DNA from: Pseudomonas cichorii | GTDB lineage: Bacteria > Pseudomonadota > Gammaproteobacteria > Pseudomonadales > Pseudomonadaceae | Direction of reading: 5' to 3' | Assembly (NCBI RefSeq): GCF_003700275.1 | Contig: NZ_RBRE01000103.1 | Span: forward strand, 80,289 to 144,288 | Length of the DNA stretch: 64,000 bases | Shown: one piece after another, positions 44,081-51,668 of the stretch | Layout of the letters: each line of letters starts with the position of its first letter | Numbering within the stretch: the stretch's first letter is position 1 | Translations under genes and position numbers: made by a program | Notes under the pieces: generated by a model | What the model was told of the DNA's origin: nothing | The model's input: only the letters and a program-made list of their open reading frames with translations | The model's database searches: none

Positions 44081-44785
44081 TTGGCCGGGATTTATCGCTG
44101 GAACCACTTCAAGCACCCGGATCAGACCCGGTTGCGGGTAGTGCCAGCGCACGTCCATATCCCAGAACTGCGCGCCATAGCGCCGCTCCGGGGCGGGCAC
44201 CTGATAGGCCGGACGCGGGTCCTGGGCCAGACACTGTTCGATCAGCTCCACCAGTGGCTCGCCGAGGCGCTGTGCATGCTCACGGGCTTGCGCCAGGGCG
44301 CTGGCCTGCCAGTCTACCGGGATCAGCGCCGGGGCTGCGCTGGCGATGCTGTTGGTCGCCTCGGTCAGGGCGTCGGCATATGGCACGTAAGGCTTGATGT
44401 CCAGCACCGGCGTGCCGTCGAGCAGGTCGATCCCCGAAATCCACAGCCGCCCGGCCTCGACCTTGTCCAGTCTGACCACCGACTGGCCGATACCGTTGGG
44501 TCGATGCGTCGCACGGGTGGCGAATACCCCCATCGACTGATTGCCACCCAGGCGCGGCGGACGCACCTTGAGCCGTGGCTTGTCTTCCAGCGCCTGATGG
44601 AACAGGAACAGCAGCCAGACATGACTGACCTGTTCCAGCCCTTGTACCGCTTCGCCCTGATCGAAGGGCGCAACCAGCTCCAGGCAGCCACGGGCGGCGG
44701 GCGCCAGTTGTGGCTGGCGCGGTATCGCGAATTTCTCCTTGAAACAGGAGCGCACGAAGCCGACAGGGGAAACGTTATAGCTCAT
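44078..44785 (-). CDS. trmO: tRNA (t6A37) N6-methyltransferase TrmO
   Basis: TrmO adds a methyl group from SAM to t6A37 in threonine tRNAs. The 235-residue protein begins with the UPF0066/TsaA start VSPVGFVRSCFKEKFAIPRQP. It contains VSHVWLLFLFHQA, then VFATRATHRPNGIGQSVVRL (the SAM-site signature) and DGTPVLDIKPYVPYAD. It ends with a C-terminal extension of about 80 residues, as in E. coli. A DUF1456 gene lies just upstream on the same strand (13-base gap). Confidence 0.93.
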   Translation of the reverse strand: MSYNVSPVGFVRSCFKEKFAIPRQPQLAPAARGCLELVAPFDQGEAVQGLEQVSHVWLLFLFHQALEDKPRLKVRPPRLGGNQSMGVFATRATHRPNGIGQSVVRLDKVEAGRLWISGIDLLDGTPVLDIKPYVPYADALTEATNSIASAAPALIPVDWQASALAQAREHAQRLGEPLVELIEQCLAQDPRPAYQVPAPERRYGAQFWDMDVRWHYPQPGLIRVLEVVPAINPGQ

Positions 44786-44798
44786 GGTAACGGCCGGA

Positions 44799-45260
44799 TC
44801 AGCCGCGTACGCGCAGGGTCAGACCCTTGAGGAAGTTGCGCAGCAGTTGATCGCCGCACTCGCGGTAGTTGTTATGGCCAACCTTGCGGAACAGCGCGCT
44901 GAGTTCCGGTTTGGACACCGGGAAGTTCACCGACTTGAGGATGTCATGCATATCGTCTTCCTTGAGCTCGAAGGCGACGCGCAGTTTCTTGAGGACGATA
45001 TTGTTGGTGATCGGCAGCTCGACGGCTTGTGGCGGACGGCTGTCGTCCTTGCCGCGCTTGAAAATCACCAGACCATCGAGGAAGTGCGCCATGACTTCAT
45101 CGCTGCAATCGACATAGCCTTCTTCCTCTTCCTTCCTGGTGAAGGCGATCACTTCGTCCCGGGTGGTCTCGAAGCCTGTGAGCCGGGTGATCTCGACAAT
45201 CTTGCTGTCGCTGATATCCAGCATATAGCGCACGCTGCGCAGTACATCGTTGTTCATCAT
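44799..45260 (-). CDS. DUF1456 / YehS-family protein
   Basis: The 153-residue product belongs to the YehS-like DUF1456 family, whose function is not known. It is built from two similar halves: NDVLRSVRYMLDISDSKIVEI and NNIVLKKLRVAFELKEDDM, each followed by an acidic-helical stretch and an LRNFLKGL/MAHFLDGL-type ending. This points to an internal duplication. It is all alpha-helical by eye with no membrane segment or signal. It is probably co-transcribed with trmO. Confidence 0.85.
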   Translation of the reverse strand: MMNNDVLRSVRYMLDISDSKIVEITRLTGFETTRDEVIAFTRKEEEEGYVDCSDEVMAHFLDGLVIFKRGKDDSRPPQAVELPITNNIVLKKLRVAFELKEDDMHDILKSVNFPVSKPELSALFRKVGHNNYRECGDQLLRNFLKGLTLRVRG

Positions 45261-45327
45261 GAGGCGTGGGTCCTGGCAAGTCGTTGTAACGGTGCACGAG
45301 CCATGTCGTGCACGCTGAAAGGGGGGA

Positions 45328-46038
45328 TCAGAATTTTTCCTTGGCTGTCATGTAGCGCCACTGGCCTTCAGGCAGCTTGCCCATGGACACACCGCCGATA
45401 CGCAGGCGCCGAATCGCCACGACTTTCAGGCCAACCGCTTCGCACAGTTGAGCGATGATGCCGGGCTGCGGGTTCTTCATGGCAAAGCGCAGGCGGTTCT
45501 CGTTCTGCCAGCTGGCTTTGACGGCAGGCAGCTCCTTGCCTTTGTAGCTCAGGCCGTGGTTCAGGCGATTGAGGCCGTGGGGCACCATCTCGCCGGAGAT
45601 TTCCACGATGTATTCCTGCTCTATCTTGCTGCGGTCATCGGTGAGCTTGCGCAGGATTTTCCAGTCCTGGCTGAACACCATCAGGCCGCTGGCATTGGCC
45701 TGCAGGGTAGAAATTGCTTCCAGGCGCAGGAAGTGCCCTTTGAGCGGGCGTTTGCCGAAGCTGTGCTCCTGGGAAAGGCTGTCGGGCGTAATCAGTTGCA
45801 GAGCGCTTTCAACGCTGATCAAGGCCGGCTTGTGCAGGATGATCGTGACCGCTTCCGGGGTTTCGGCTTTCGCATCGGGGCTGAGCTCGACCTTCTGACT
45901 ATCGATCTTGAACTGCGGCTCTTCGACAACCTCGCCATCCACGGTCACCCAGCCGCCCTCGATATACAGTTCAGCCTCTCGACGGGAGCAGCCGACCAGC
46001 TCGATAAGGCGTTTGGAAAGGCGAATGGGGTCTGTCAT
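45328..46038 (-). CDS. S4-domain RsuA/RluF-type pseudouridine synthase homologue, catalytic motif altered
   Basis: The 236-residue protein starts with an S4 RNA-binding domain (IRLSKRLIELVGCSRREAELYI, cited in part as RLIELVGCSRREAELYI). The rest follows the layout of the RsuA/RluB/RluF family. However, the active-site block usually reading GRLDxxTxGL is here HFLRLEAISTLQANASGL: the catalytic Asp position reads Glu, with extra residues before the GL. The RQIRRM-type C-terminal motif reads GIIAQLCEAVG. By comparison with E. coli RluF, recalled from memory, it may be inactive or use a different site. It could act as an RNA-binding protein only. Confidence 0.75.
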   Translation of the reverse strand: MTDPIRLSKRLIELVGCSRREAELYIEGGWVTVDGEVVEEPQFKIDSQKVELSPDAKAETPEAVTIILHKPALISVESALQLITPDSLSQEHSFGKRPLKGHFLRLEAISTLQANASGLMVFSQDWKILRKLTDDRSKIEQEYIVEISGEMVPHGLNRLNHGLSYKGKELPAVKASWQNENRLRFAMKNPQPGIIAQLCEAVGLKVVAIRRLRIGGVSMGKLPEGQWRYMTAKEKF

Positions 46039-46197
46039 GACAAGAAGCCGTTACTGAGGAGAAAGACGCCATTGTACCTGTGATGCGATTGATTAGGTGG
46101 GACGGATCGGGCGGGGCTCTGCTTGTGCTTGAGGGGGGCGTCGTAAAGACGGAACCATTAGCAGCCCTGATACCTGTCTTCAGCCTGAAAAACCGCT

Positions 46198-46217
46198 TTC
46201 GCGAATAAATTCGCTAC
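46198..46217. repeat. Single REP-like palindrome
   Basis: TTCGCGAATAAATTCGCTAC is an incomplete REP unit with TTCGCGAAT and ATTCGC arms. It lies just after the stop of the acetyltransferase gene, in the gap 46039-46236, which otherwise shows nothing. Confidence 0.6.
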
Positions 46218-46236
46218 TACCCCGACGATGGTAGTT

Positions 46237-46668
46237 TTACAGGCTCATCCTCAGGATCGGATAGGGTTGTCCCAGTCCGTCGTTTTCGCTGCGGTGAATC
46301 ACCTTGAAGCCGTGTTTGAGATAAAAACCCAGGGCCTGGGGATTCTGTTCGTTGACGTCCAGTTCGCAGATATGGAAATGGCTGATGGCATGTTCGAGCA
46401 ATTGCCTGCCCAGGCCCTGGCCGCGGTATTCGGGTTCGACGAACAGCATTTCCAGCTTGAACCTGCTGATACCGGCAAAGCCGGTGATGTTCAGTCGGGC
46501 GTCGCGGGTGCAGAACAGAGTGACCGAACCCAGATACTGAGTGAGCAGCAGATCCTTGAGCATGCAGATGTAACTGTCCGGCAGAAAATCATGGGTCGCA
46601 CGTACCGAGCGTTCCCAGAGATTGGCCAGTTGCAGGAAGTCGTTATTGTCTGGCGTATACAGGTCCAT
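46237..46668 (-). CDS. GNAT-family acetyltransferase, YjaB type
   Basis: The 143-residue protein fits the GNAT fold. The N-terminal LWERSVRATHDFL segment, the acetyl-CoA-binding MLFVEPEYRGQGLGRQLLEHA (motif RGQGLG) and the C-terminal DVNEQNPQALGFYLKHGFKV with SENDGLGQPYPILRM are present. These blocks match E. coli YjaB closely as I remember it. The substrate is not known. It has its own space downstream of the rimO terminator. Confidence 0.85.
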   Translation of the reverse strand: MDLYTPDNNDFLQLANLWERSVRATHDFLPDSYICMLKDLLLTQYLGSVTLFCTRDARLNITGFAGISRFKLEMLFVEPEYRGQGLGRQLLEHAISHFHICELDVNEQNPQALGFYLKHGFKVIHRSENDGLGQPYPILRMSL

Positions 46669-46716
46669 CTCGATTGGCTCTTGTAGTTGTTCTGCATGAG
46701 TAGACAGCCGCAGGTA

Positions 46717-46750
46717 TAAAAAAGCCCCGCCGTTTTCAGGGGCGGGGCTG
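46717..46750 (-). terminator. Terminator of rimO
   Basis: On the minus strand AGCCCCGCC and GGCGGGGCT form a 9-bp stem followed by six T's, 14 bases after the rimO stop. Confidence 0.85.
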
Positions 46751-46764
46751 ATTCGGCGTCAACC

Positions 46765-48111
46765 TCAAGCGAGGATTTCGGCCCACAGATCGTACTCGTC
46801 TGCGTCCGTCACGCGGCACATGATTTTGTCACCGGGTTTGACCGTGCTGTCGTCTTCCAGGCCGATATAGACGTTGCCGTCGATTTCCGGCGCATCGAAG
46901 AAGCAGCGGCCGACTGCGCCACGCTCGTCGACTTCATCGATCAGGACTTCGATTTCCTTGCCGATCTTCATCTGCAGGCGGGCTGCGCTGATGGCCTGTT
47001 GATGCGCCATGAAGCGGTCCCAGCGGTCCTGCTTGATCTCGTCCGGTACGACTTCGGCATCCAGCAGGTTGGCTGGCGCGCCTTCGACCGGCGAATACTG
47101 GAAGCAGCCGACGCGGTCGAGCTGGGCTTCGGTCAGCCAGTCCAGCAGGTACTGGAAGTCTTCTTCGGTTTCGCCGGGGAAGCCGACGATGAAGGTGGAG
47201 CGGATGATCAGGTCCGGGCACTGCTCGCGCCAGTTCTTGATGCGGGCCAGAGTCTTGTCCTCAAAGGCCGGACGCTTCATCAGCCTGAGCACTTTCGGGC
47301 TGGCGTGCTGGAACGGGATATCCAGGTACGGCAGGATCTTTCCGGCCGCCATCAACGGAATCAGCTCGTCGACGTGCGGATACGGATAGACATAGTGCAG
47401 GCGCACCCAGACGCCCAGGGAACTGAGAGCCTGGCACAGCTCGGTCATGCGGGTCTTGACCGGCTGGCCGTTCCAGAAGCCGGTTCGGTACTTGATGTCG
47501 ACGCCATAGGCGCTGGTGTCCTGGGAAATCACCAGCAGCTCTTTCACGCCGGACTTGACCAGACGCTGGGCTTCGTCGAGCACATCGCCCACCGGACGGC
47601 TGACCAGCTTGCCGCGCATCGACGGGATGATGCAGAAGCTGCAACTGTGGTTGCAGCCTTCGGAAATCTTCAGGTATGCATAGTGCCGCGGCGTCAGCTT
47701 GATGCCTTGTGGCGGGACCAGATCGATCAGCGGGTTGTGGTCGAGCTTTGGCGGCACGACTTCATGCACGGCATTGACCACCTGCTCGTACTGCTGTGGA
47801 CCGGTAACCGACAAAACACTCGGGTGCACTTTACGGATGACGCTTTCGTCGACACCCATGCAGCCGGTCACGATCACCTTGCCGTTTTCGGCAAGGGCTT
47901 CGCCAATCACTTCCAGCGATTCAGCCTTGGCGGTATCGATGAAACCGCAGGTGTTGACGACAACGACGTCCGCGTCCTCGTAGGTCGGAACGACTTCATA
48001 ACCTTCCATGCGCAGTTGGGTCAGGATGCGCTCGGAGTCGACCAAGGCTTTTGGGCAACCCAGGGAAACGAAGCCAACCTTTGGGGCGGCAGGCGTGGTG
48101 ACGGTGGACAT
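46765..48111 (-). CDS. rimO: Ribosomal protein S12 methylthiotransferase RimO
   Basis: RimO is a radical-SAM enzyme with two [4Fe-4S] clusters that methylthiolates Asp88 of ribosomal protein S12. The 448-residue protein has the N-terminal cluster cysteines in SLGCPKALVDSE, NTCGFID and TGCMG. The radical-SAM motif is SEGCNHSCSFCIIP (CxxxCxxC), and a C-terminal TRAM domain covers about 380-448. ATG 48111 (MSTVTTPAAPKVGF) has GAGG upstream and was chosen over 48144. The 225-base gap to the divergent kup shows no gene. Confidence 0.96.
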   Translation of the reverse strand: MSTVTTPAAPKVGFVSLGCPKALVDSERILTQLRMEGYEVVPTYEDADVVVVNTCGFIDTAKAESLEVIGEALAENGKVIVTGCMGVDESVIRKVHPSVLSVTGPQQYEQVVNAVHEVVPPKLDHNPLIDLVPPQGIKLTPRHYAYLKISEGCNHSCSFCIIPSMRGKLVSRPVGDVLDEAQRLVKSGVKELLVISQDTSAYGVDIKYRTGFWNGQPVKTRMTELCQALSSLGVWVRLHYVYPYPHVDELIPLMAAGKILPYLDIPFQHASPKVLRLMKRPAFEDKTLARIKNWREQCPDLIIRSTFIVGFPGETEEDFQYLLDWLTEAQLDRVGCFQYSPVEGAPANLLDAEVVPDEIKQDRWDRFMAHQQAISAARLQMKIGKEIEVLIDEVDERGAVGRCFFDAPEIDGNVYIGLEDDSTVKPGDKIMCRVTDADEYDLWAEILA

Positions 48112-48369
48112 GGCAAACCTCGGCGTGAAGGGTGCCTGGCTCAATACGCGGGCACCGAATGGGCGCTTGGTGCGCCTCTGATCAAAAAGTGCGCAATTCT
48201 AGCGATGAGTGCACGCGATGACCAGTGGTAAACAGAGAATTACGACGAGTGCTGCGCTATGCTTCGCGGCGTTGCCCCCAGGCATGTCAATAATTGGCGT
48301 GATCTGAATTGTTACGTGGTGTGAAGTTCAAAGTGCTTTGAGCCTCAAGTCTGGTTTCTGGAGTATTGG

Positions 48370-50265
48370 ATGAGTCAAGCAAGCAGTCATGCTGAGACTG
48401 GAAGCACTGCAAAACCCTTGGGGTTGCTGATCGCGGCCGTGGGTGTGGTGTATGGGGATATCGGTACGAGCCCGCTGTATACGCTCAAGGAAGTGTTTCA
48501 GGGAGGTTATGGTGTCGAAGTCACCCATGACGCGATCCTGGGCATCCTGTCGCTGATCTTTTGGTCGTTGATCTGGGTCGTCTCGTTCAAGTACATGGTC
48601 TTCATCCTGCGTGCCGACAATCAGGGCGAAGGCGGGATCATGGCCCTGACTGCACTGGCCCGGCGCGCCACGACCCAATATCCGCGCCTGCAGATGCTGA
48701 TGGTGGTGTTCGGCCTGTTCGGTGCCGCGCTGTTCTACGGCGACAGCATGATTACCCCCGCGGTATCGGTGCTGTCGGCGATGGAAGGGCTGGAGCTGGC
48801 GTTTGACGGGCTTGAGCACTGGATCGTGCCGATGGCGCTGATCGTGCTGGTTGGCCTGTTCCTGATCCAGAAACACGGCACTGCACGCATCGGCGTGCTG
48901 TTCGGGCCGGTGATGGTGACCTGGTTCGTGGTGCTGGGCGCGCTGGGTATCTACGGCATCATGCATACACCCGAGGTTCTGCGGGCGGTGAACCCGACCT
49001 GGGCGCTGCAGTTCTTTATCCTGCATCCGGGAATCGGTGTTGCCATTCTCGGCGCGGTAGTGCTGGCGCTGACCGGTGCCGAGGCCCTGTATGCCGACAT
49101 GGGGCATTTCGGGCGCAAGCCGATCTCGCGGGCCTGGTTCATCCTGGTGCTGCCGGCGCTGCTGCTGAATTACTTCGGTCAGGGTGCGCTGGTGCTGGAA
49201 AACCCGGAGGCGGTGCGCAACCCGTTCTATCTGCTGGCGCCGGGCTGGGCTTTGTTGCCGCTGATCGGCCTGTCGACCATGGCGACGGTCATCGCTTCCC
49301 AGGCAGTCATCTCCGGTGCGTTCTCGATGACCCTGCAGGCCATCCAGCTCGGTTACATCCCGCGCATGTACATCCAGCACACCTCCAGCGATGCGCAGGG
49401 CCAGATCTACATCGGCGCAGTCAACTGGGCGTTGATGGTCGGCGTGGTACTGCTGGTAATCGGCTTCGAGTCTTCGGGGGCACTGGCTTCCGCTTATGGC
49501 GTGGCCGTGACCGGGACCATGCTCTGCACCACGATCCTGGTGTCCTCGGTGATGCTCCTGCTCTGGAAGTGGCCGGCGATTCTGGCAGTGCCCTTGCTGC
49601 TGGGGTTGTTACTGGTGGATGGTCTGTTCTTTGCCGCCAACGTGCCGAAAGTCGTGCAGGGCGGCGCCTTTCCGGTATTGGCCGGTGCTGCGTTGTTCAT
49701 CCTGATGACGACCTGGAAGCGCGGCAAACAGCTGCTGGCCGAGCGCATCGATGAAGGTGGCCTGCCGTTGCCGATCTTCATCGGCAGCATTCGCGTACAG
49801 CCGCCGCATCGCGTGCAGGGCACTGCGGTGTTCCTGACCGCGCGCAGCGATGCCGTGCCCCATGCGCTGCTGCACAACATGCTGCACAACCAGGTGCTGC
49901 ATGAGCAGGTGGTGCTGCTGACGGTGGTTTATGAAGACCGGCCACGGGTGCCTGCCGATCAGCGTTTCGAGGTCGAGGCCTACGGGGATGGTTTCTATCG
50001 GGTGATCCTGCACTTCGGCTTTATCGATGAGCCGGACGTACCGGCGGCGCTGACTCTCTGCCATCTGGATGATCTGGATTTCAGCCCGATGCGCACCACT
50101 TACTTCCTCAGCCGCGAAACCGTCATTCCTTCCAAGATGGTCGGCATGGCGCGCTGGCGTGAAGCCCTGTTCGCCTTCATGCTCAAGAACGCCAACGGCA
50201 ACCTGCGCTTCTTCAAGCTGCCGTACAACCGGGTGATCGAGTTGGGTACCCAGGTGGAAATGTAA
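48370..50265 (+). CDS. kup: Potassium uptake protein Kup
   Basis: Kup is a proton-coupled low-affinity potassium importer of the KUP/HAK/KT family. The 631-residue protein has about twelve membrane helices in the first 440 residues. The first-helix signature AAVGVVYGDIGTSPLYTLKE is followed by NQGEGGIMALTAL and FYGDSMITPAVSVLSA, and a hydrophilic cytoplasmic C-terminal domain of about 170 residues ends the protein. It stands alone with its own terminator. I see no c-di-AMP riboswitch upstream. Confidence 0.96.
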   Translation: MSQASSHAETGSTAKPLGLLIAAVGVVYGDIGTSPLYTLKEVFQGGYGVEVTHDAILGILSLIFWSLIWVVSFKYMVFILRADNQGEGGIMALTALARRATTQYPRLQMLMVVFGLFGAALFYGDSMITPAVSVLSAMEGLELAFDGLEHWIVPMALIVLVGLFLIQKHGTARIGVLFGPVMVTWFVVLGALGIYGIMHTPEVLRAVNPTWALQFFILHPGIGVAILGAVVLALTGAEALYADMGHFGRKPISRAWFILVLPALLLNYFGQGALVLENPEAVRNPFYLLAPGWALLPLIGLSTMATVIASQAVISGAFSMTLQAIQLGYIPRMYIQHTSSDAQGQIYIGAVNWALMVGVVLLVIGFESSGALASAYGVAVTGTMLCTTILVSSVMLLLWKWPAILAVPLLLGLLLVDGLFFAANVPKVVQGGAFPVLAGAALFILMTTWKRGKQLLAERIDEGGLPLPIFIGSIRVQPPHRVQGTAVFLTARSDAVPHALLHNMLHNQVLHEQVVLLTVVYEDRPRVPADQRFEVEAYGDGFYRVILHFGFIDEPDVPAALTLCHLDDLDFSPMRTTYFLSRETVIPSKMVGMARWREALFAFMLKNANGNLRFFKLPYNRVIELGTQVEM

Positions 50266-50280
50266 GCAACGCCCTGATGA

Positions 50281-50317
50281 AAAAAATCCCGGTCACCTTG
50301 CGGTGCCGGGATTTTTT
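50281..50317. terminator. Terminator between convergent kup and the acvB-like gene
   Basis: AAAAAATCCCGG and CCGGGATTTTTT are perfect 12-base arms around TCACCTTGCGGTG; the A-run and T-run allow it to work in both directions. Confidence 0.88.
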
Positions 50318-50336
50318 CATGTCTGCCGATCAGTGT

Positions 50337-51668
50337 TTATTGAGCGGCAGGCTTGCCTTGCCACTTGTTGATTGCATTGATCAGGCGCTTGGCCAGTGCC
50401 GGATAGTCTTCATCGAAGTGATGACCGCCCGGTAGCTCGATCACTTCACCCACTGCTGTGGTGTCGGTGCAGCCGCTGGTTTTCTTTTCTTCCAGGCCGT
50501 ACACGCAAAGCACTTTTGCAGCCGGCAGTTTGGCCATTTCCGGACCGGTAGTGGCTTCCTTGCCCGCGTTGCCGAGCCAGCCGTCTACGTGAATCTCGAA
50601 GCTGCCGGAGCGGGCGAAGGCCAGCAGGATGATGCCGTCGATGCGATTCTGGTCATCCACTGCCAGGCGGTTGTACACCGCAGGCATGACATCGGCGCCA
50701 AACGAATAACCGGCCAGAATGAAGCGTTTGGTGCCCCATTTCTGGCGATAGTGATTCATCAGGTCGGTAAGGTCGATGGCCGTCTGTTCCGGGGTCTTGT
50801 GCTCCCAGTAGTAGCGCAGCACGTCGATGCCGACCACCGGATAACCCATCTTCGCCATGTCGCCAGCCACGACCTTGTCCAGGTCGCGCCAGCCGCCATC
50901 ACCGGACATGAACAGGGTCACGGTGTCGGCATTTTGCGTGGCAGGCACTTCAACGGTCGGAATGCCCAGGCCGCCCGCGTCGTTCTCACCGAGCAGCAGG
51001 TGGCGCAGTTCGGTGTTGAGCACTTGTGGCAGCTTGATGTCGTAATCGCTGATGCTGGTTTCGGCATTGGCCTGATCGCGCACGAAGGCTGCGCTCGGAT
51101 CGTCCGGCGCATCGTTCCAGGCGGCCAGCCAGTGACCGTGCGGGGCCTTTTGCGGCAGCGGTACGTCGCAGATCTGCGGCGGGGTTTCATCCTGCTCCAG
51201 CACCGGAGGAGGGTTGGATACATGCTCCAGGGCAAAGCCGACCGAGATGGCTTGCGCCTTGTCGTCGCTCTGGCCGGCCAGCCAGCGCCAGGCCAGCGTC
51301 GCGCCCGGACCGATGCCGCCGACGACCAGAGGTGCAGCGTCGAGCTGTTGCAGGGCAGCCTGGAAGGTCTTCTGCTGCAGGACACAGTCATCCTTGGGCA
51401 GCACCACTTGAATGATGCGCGCCGAAGCGTCCTTGCTGATGGCCAGCAGTTGCTTGTCGCTCAGCAGGTCTTCAGCGGTGACAGCCAGGGCGATCCGGGT
51501 CTTGACCTTGGTAGCCGGGGTCACGCTGGTCAGTGGCGCACCATCGTCAAGCGTCAGGTGTTCGAGGCTGGCAGGTGGAGCGGGGCGATTCCATAACCAG
51601 AGTCCTAGTGCCACCAGCAGTACAAAACCCAGAGCAGCAAGCAAATAGCGCGAAAAGCGTCGGATCAT
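50337..51668 (-). CDS. AcvB/VirJ-type periplasmic hydrolase (probable aminoacyl-phosphatidylglycerol hydrolase)
   Basis: The 443-residue protein has an N-terminal membrane anchor or signal (YLLAALGFVLLVALGLWLW) and two alpha/beta-hydrolase-like parts. The VirJ domain is C-terminal, with the nucleophile serine in LAGYSFGADVMP, and MSGDGGWRDLDK at its start. The likely catalytic His is in ELPGGHHFDEDY. Its ATG overlaps the mprF stop by one base (TGATG). Known relatives are Agrobacterium AcvB, which hydrolyses lysyl-PG, and the P. aeruginosa PA0919 alanyl-PG hydrolase next to mprF. So it probably reverses the product of MprF. Confidence 0.88.
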   Translation of the reverse strand: MIRRFSRYLLAALGFVLLVALGLWLWNRPAPPASLEHLTLDDGAPLTSVTPATKVKTRIALAVTAEDLLSDKQLLAISKDASARIIQVVLPKDDCVLQQKTFQAALQQLDAAPLVVGGIGPGATLAWRWLAGQSDDKAQAISVGFALEHVSNPPPVLEQDETPPQICDVPLPQKAPHGHWLAAWNDAPDDPSAAFVRDQANAETSISDYDIKLPQVLNTELRHLLLGENDAGGLGIPTVEVPATQNADTVTLFMSGDGGWRDLDKVVAGDMAKMGYPVVGIDVLRYYWEHKTPEQTAIDLTDLMNHYRQKWGTKRFILAGYSFGADVMPAVYNRLAVDDQNRIDGIILLAFARSGSFEIHVDGWLGNAGKEATTGPEMAKLPAAKVLCVYGLEEKKTSGCTDTTAVGEVIELPGGHHFDEDYPALAKRLINAINKWQGKPAAQ

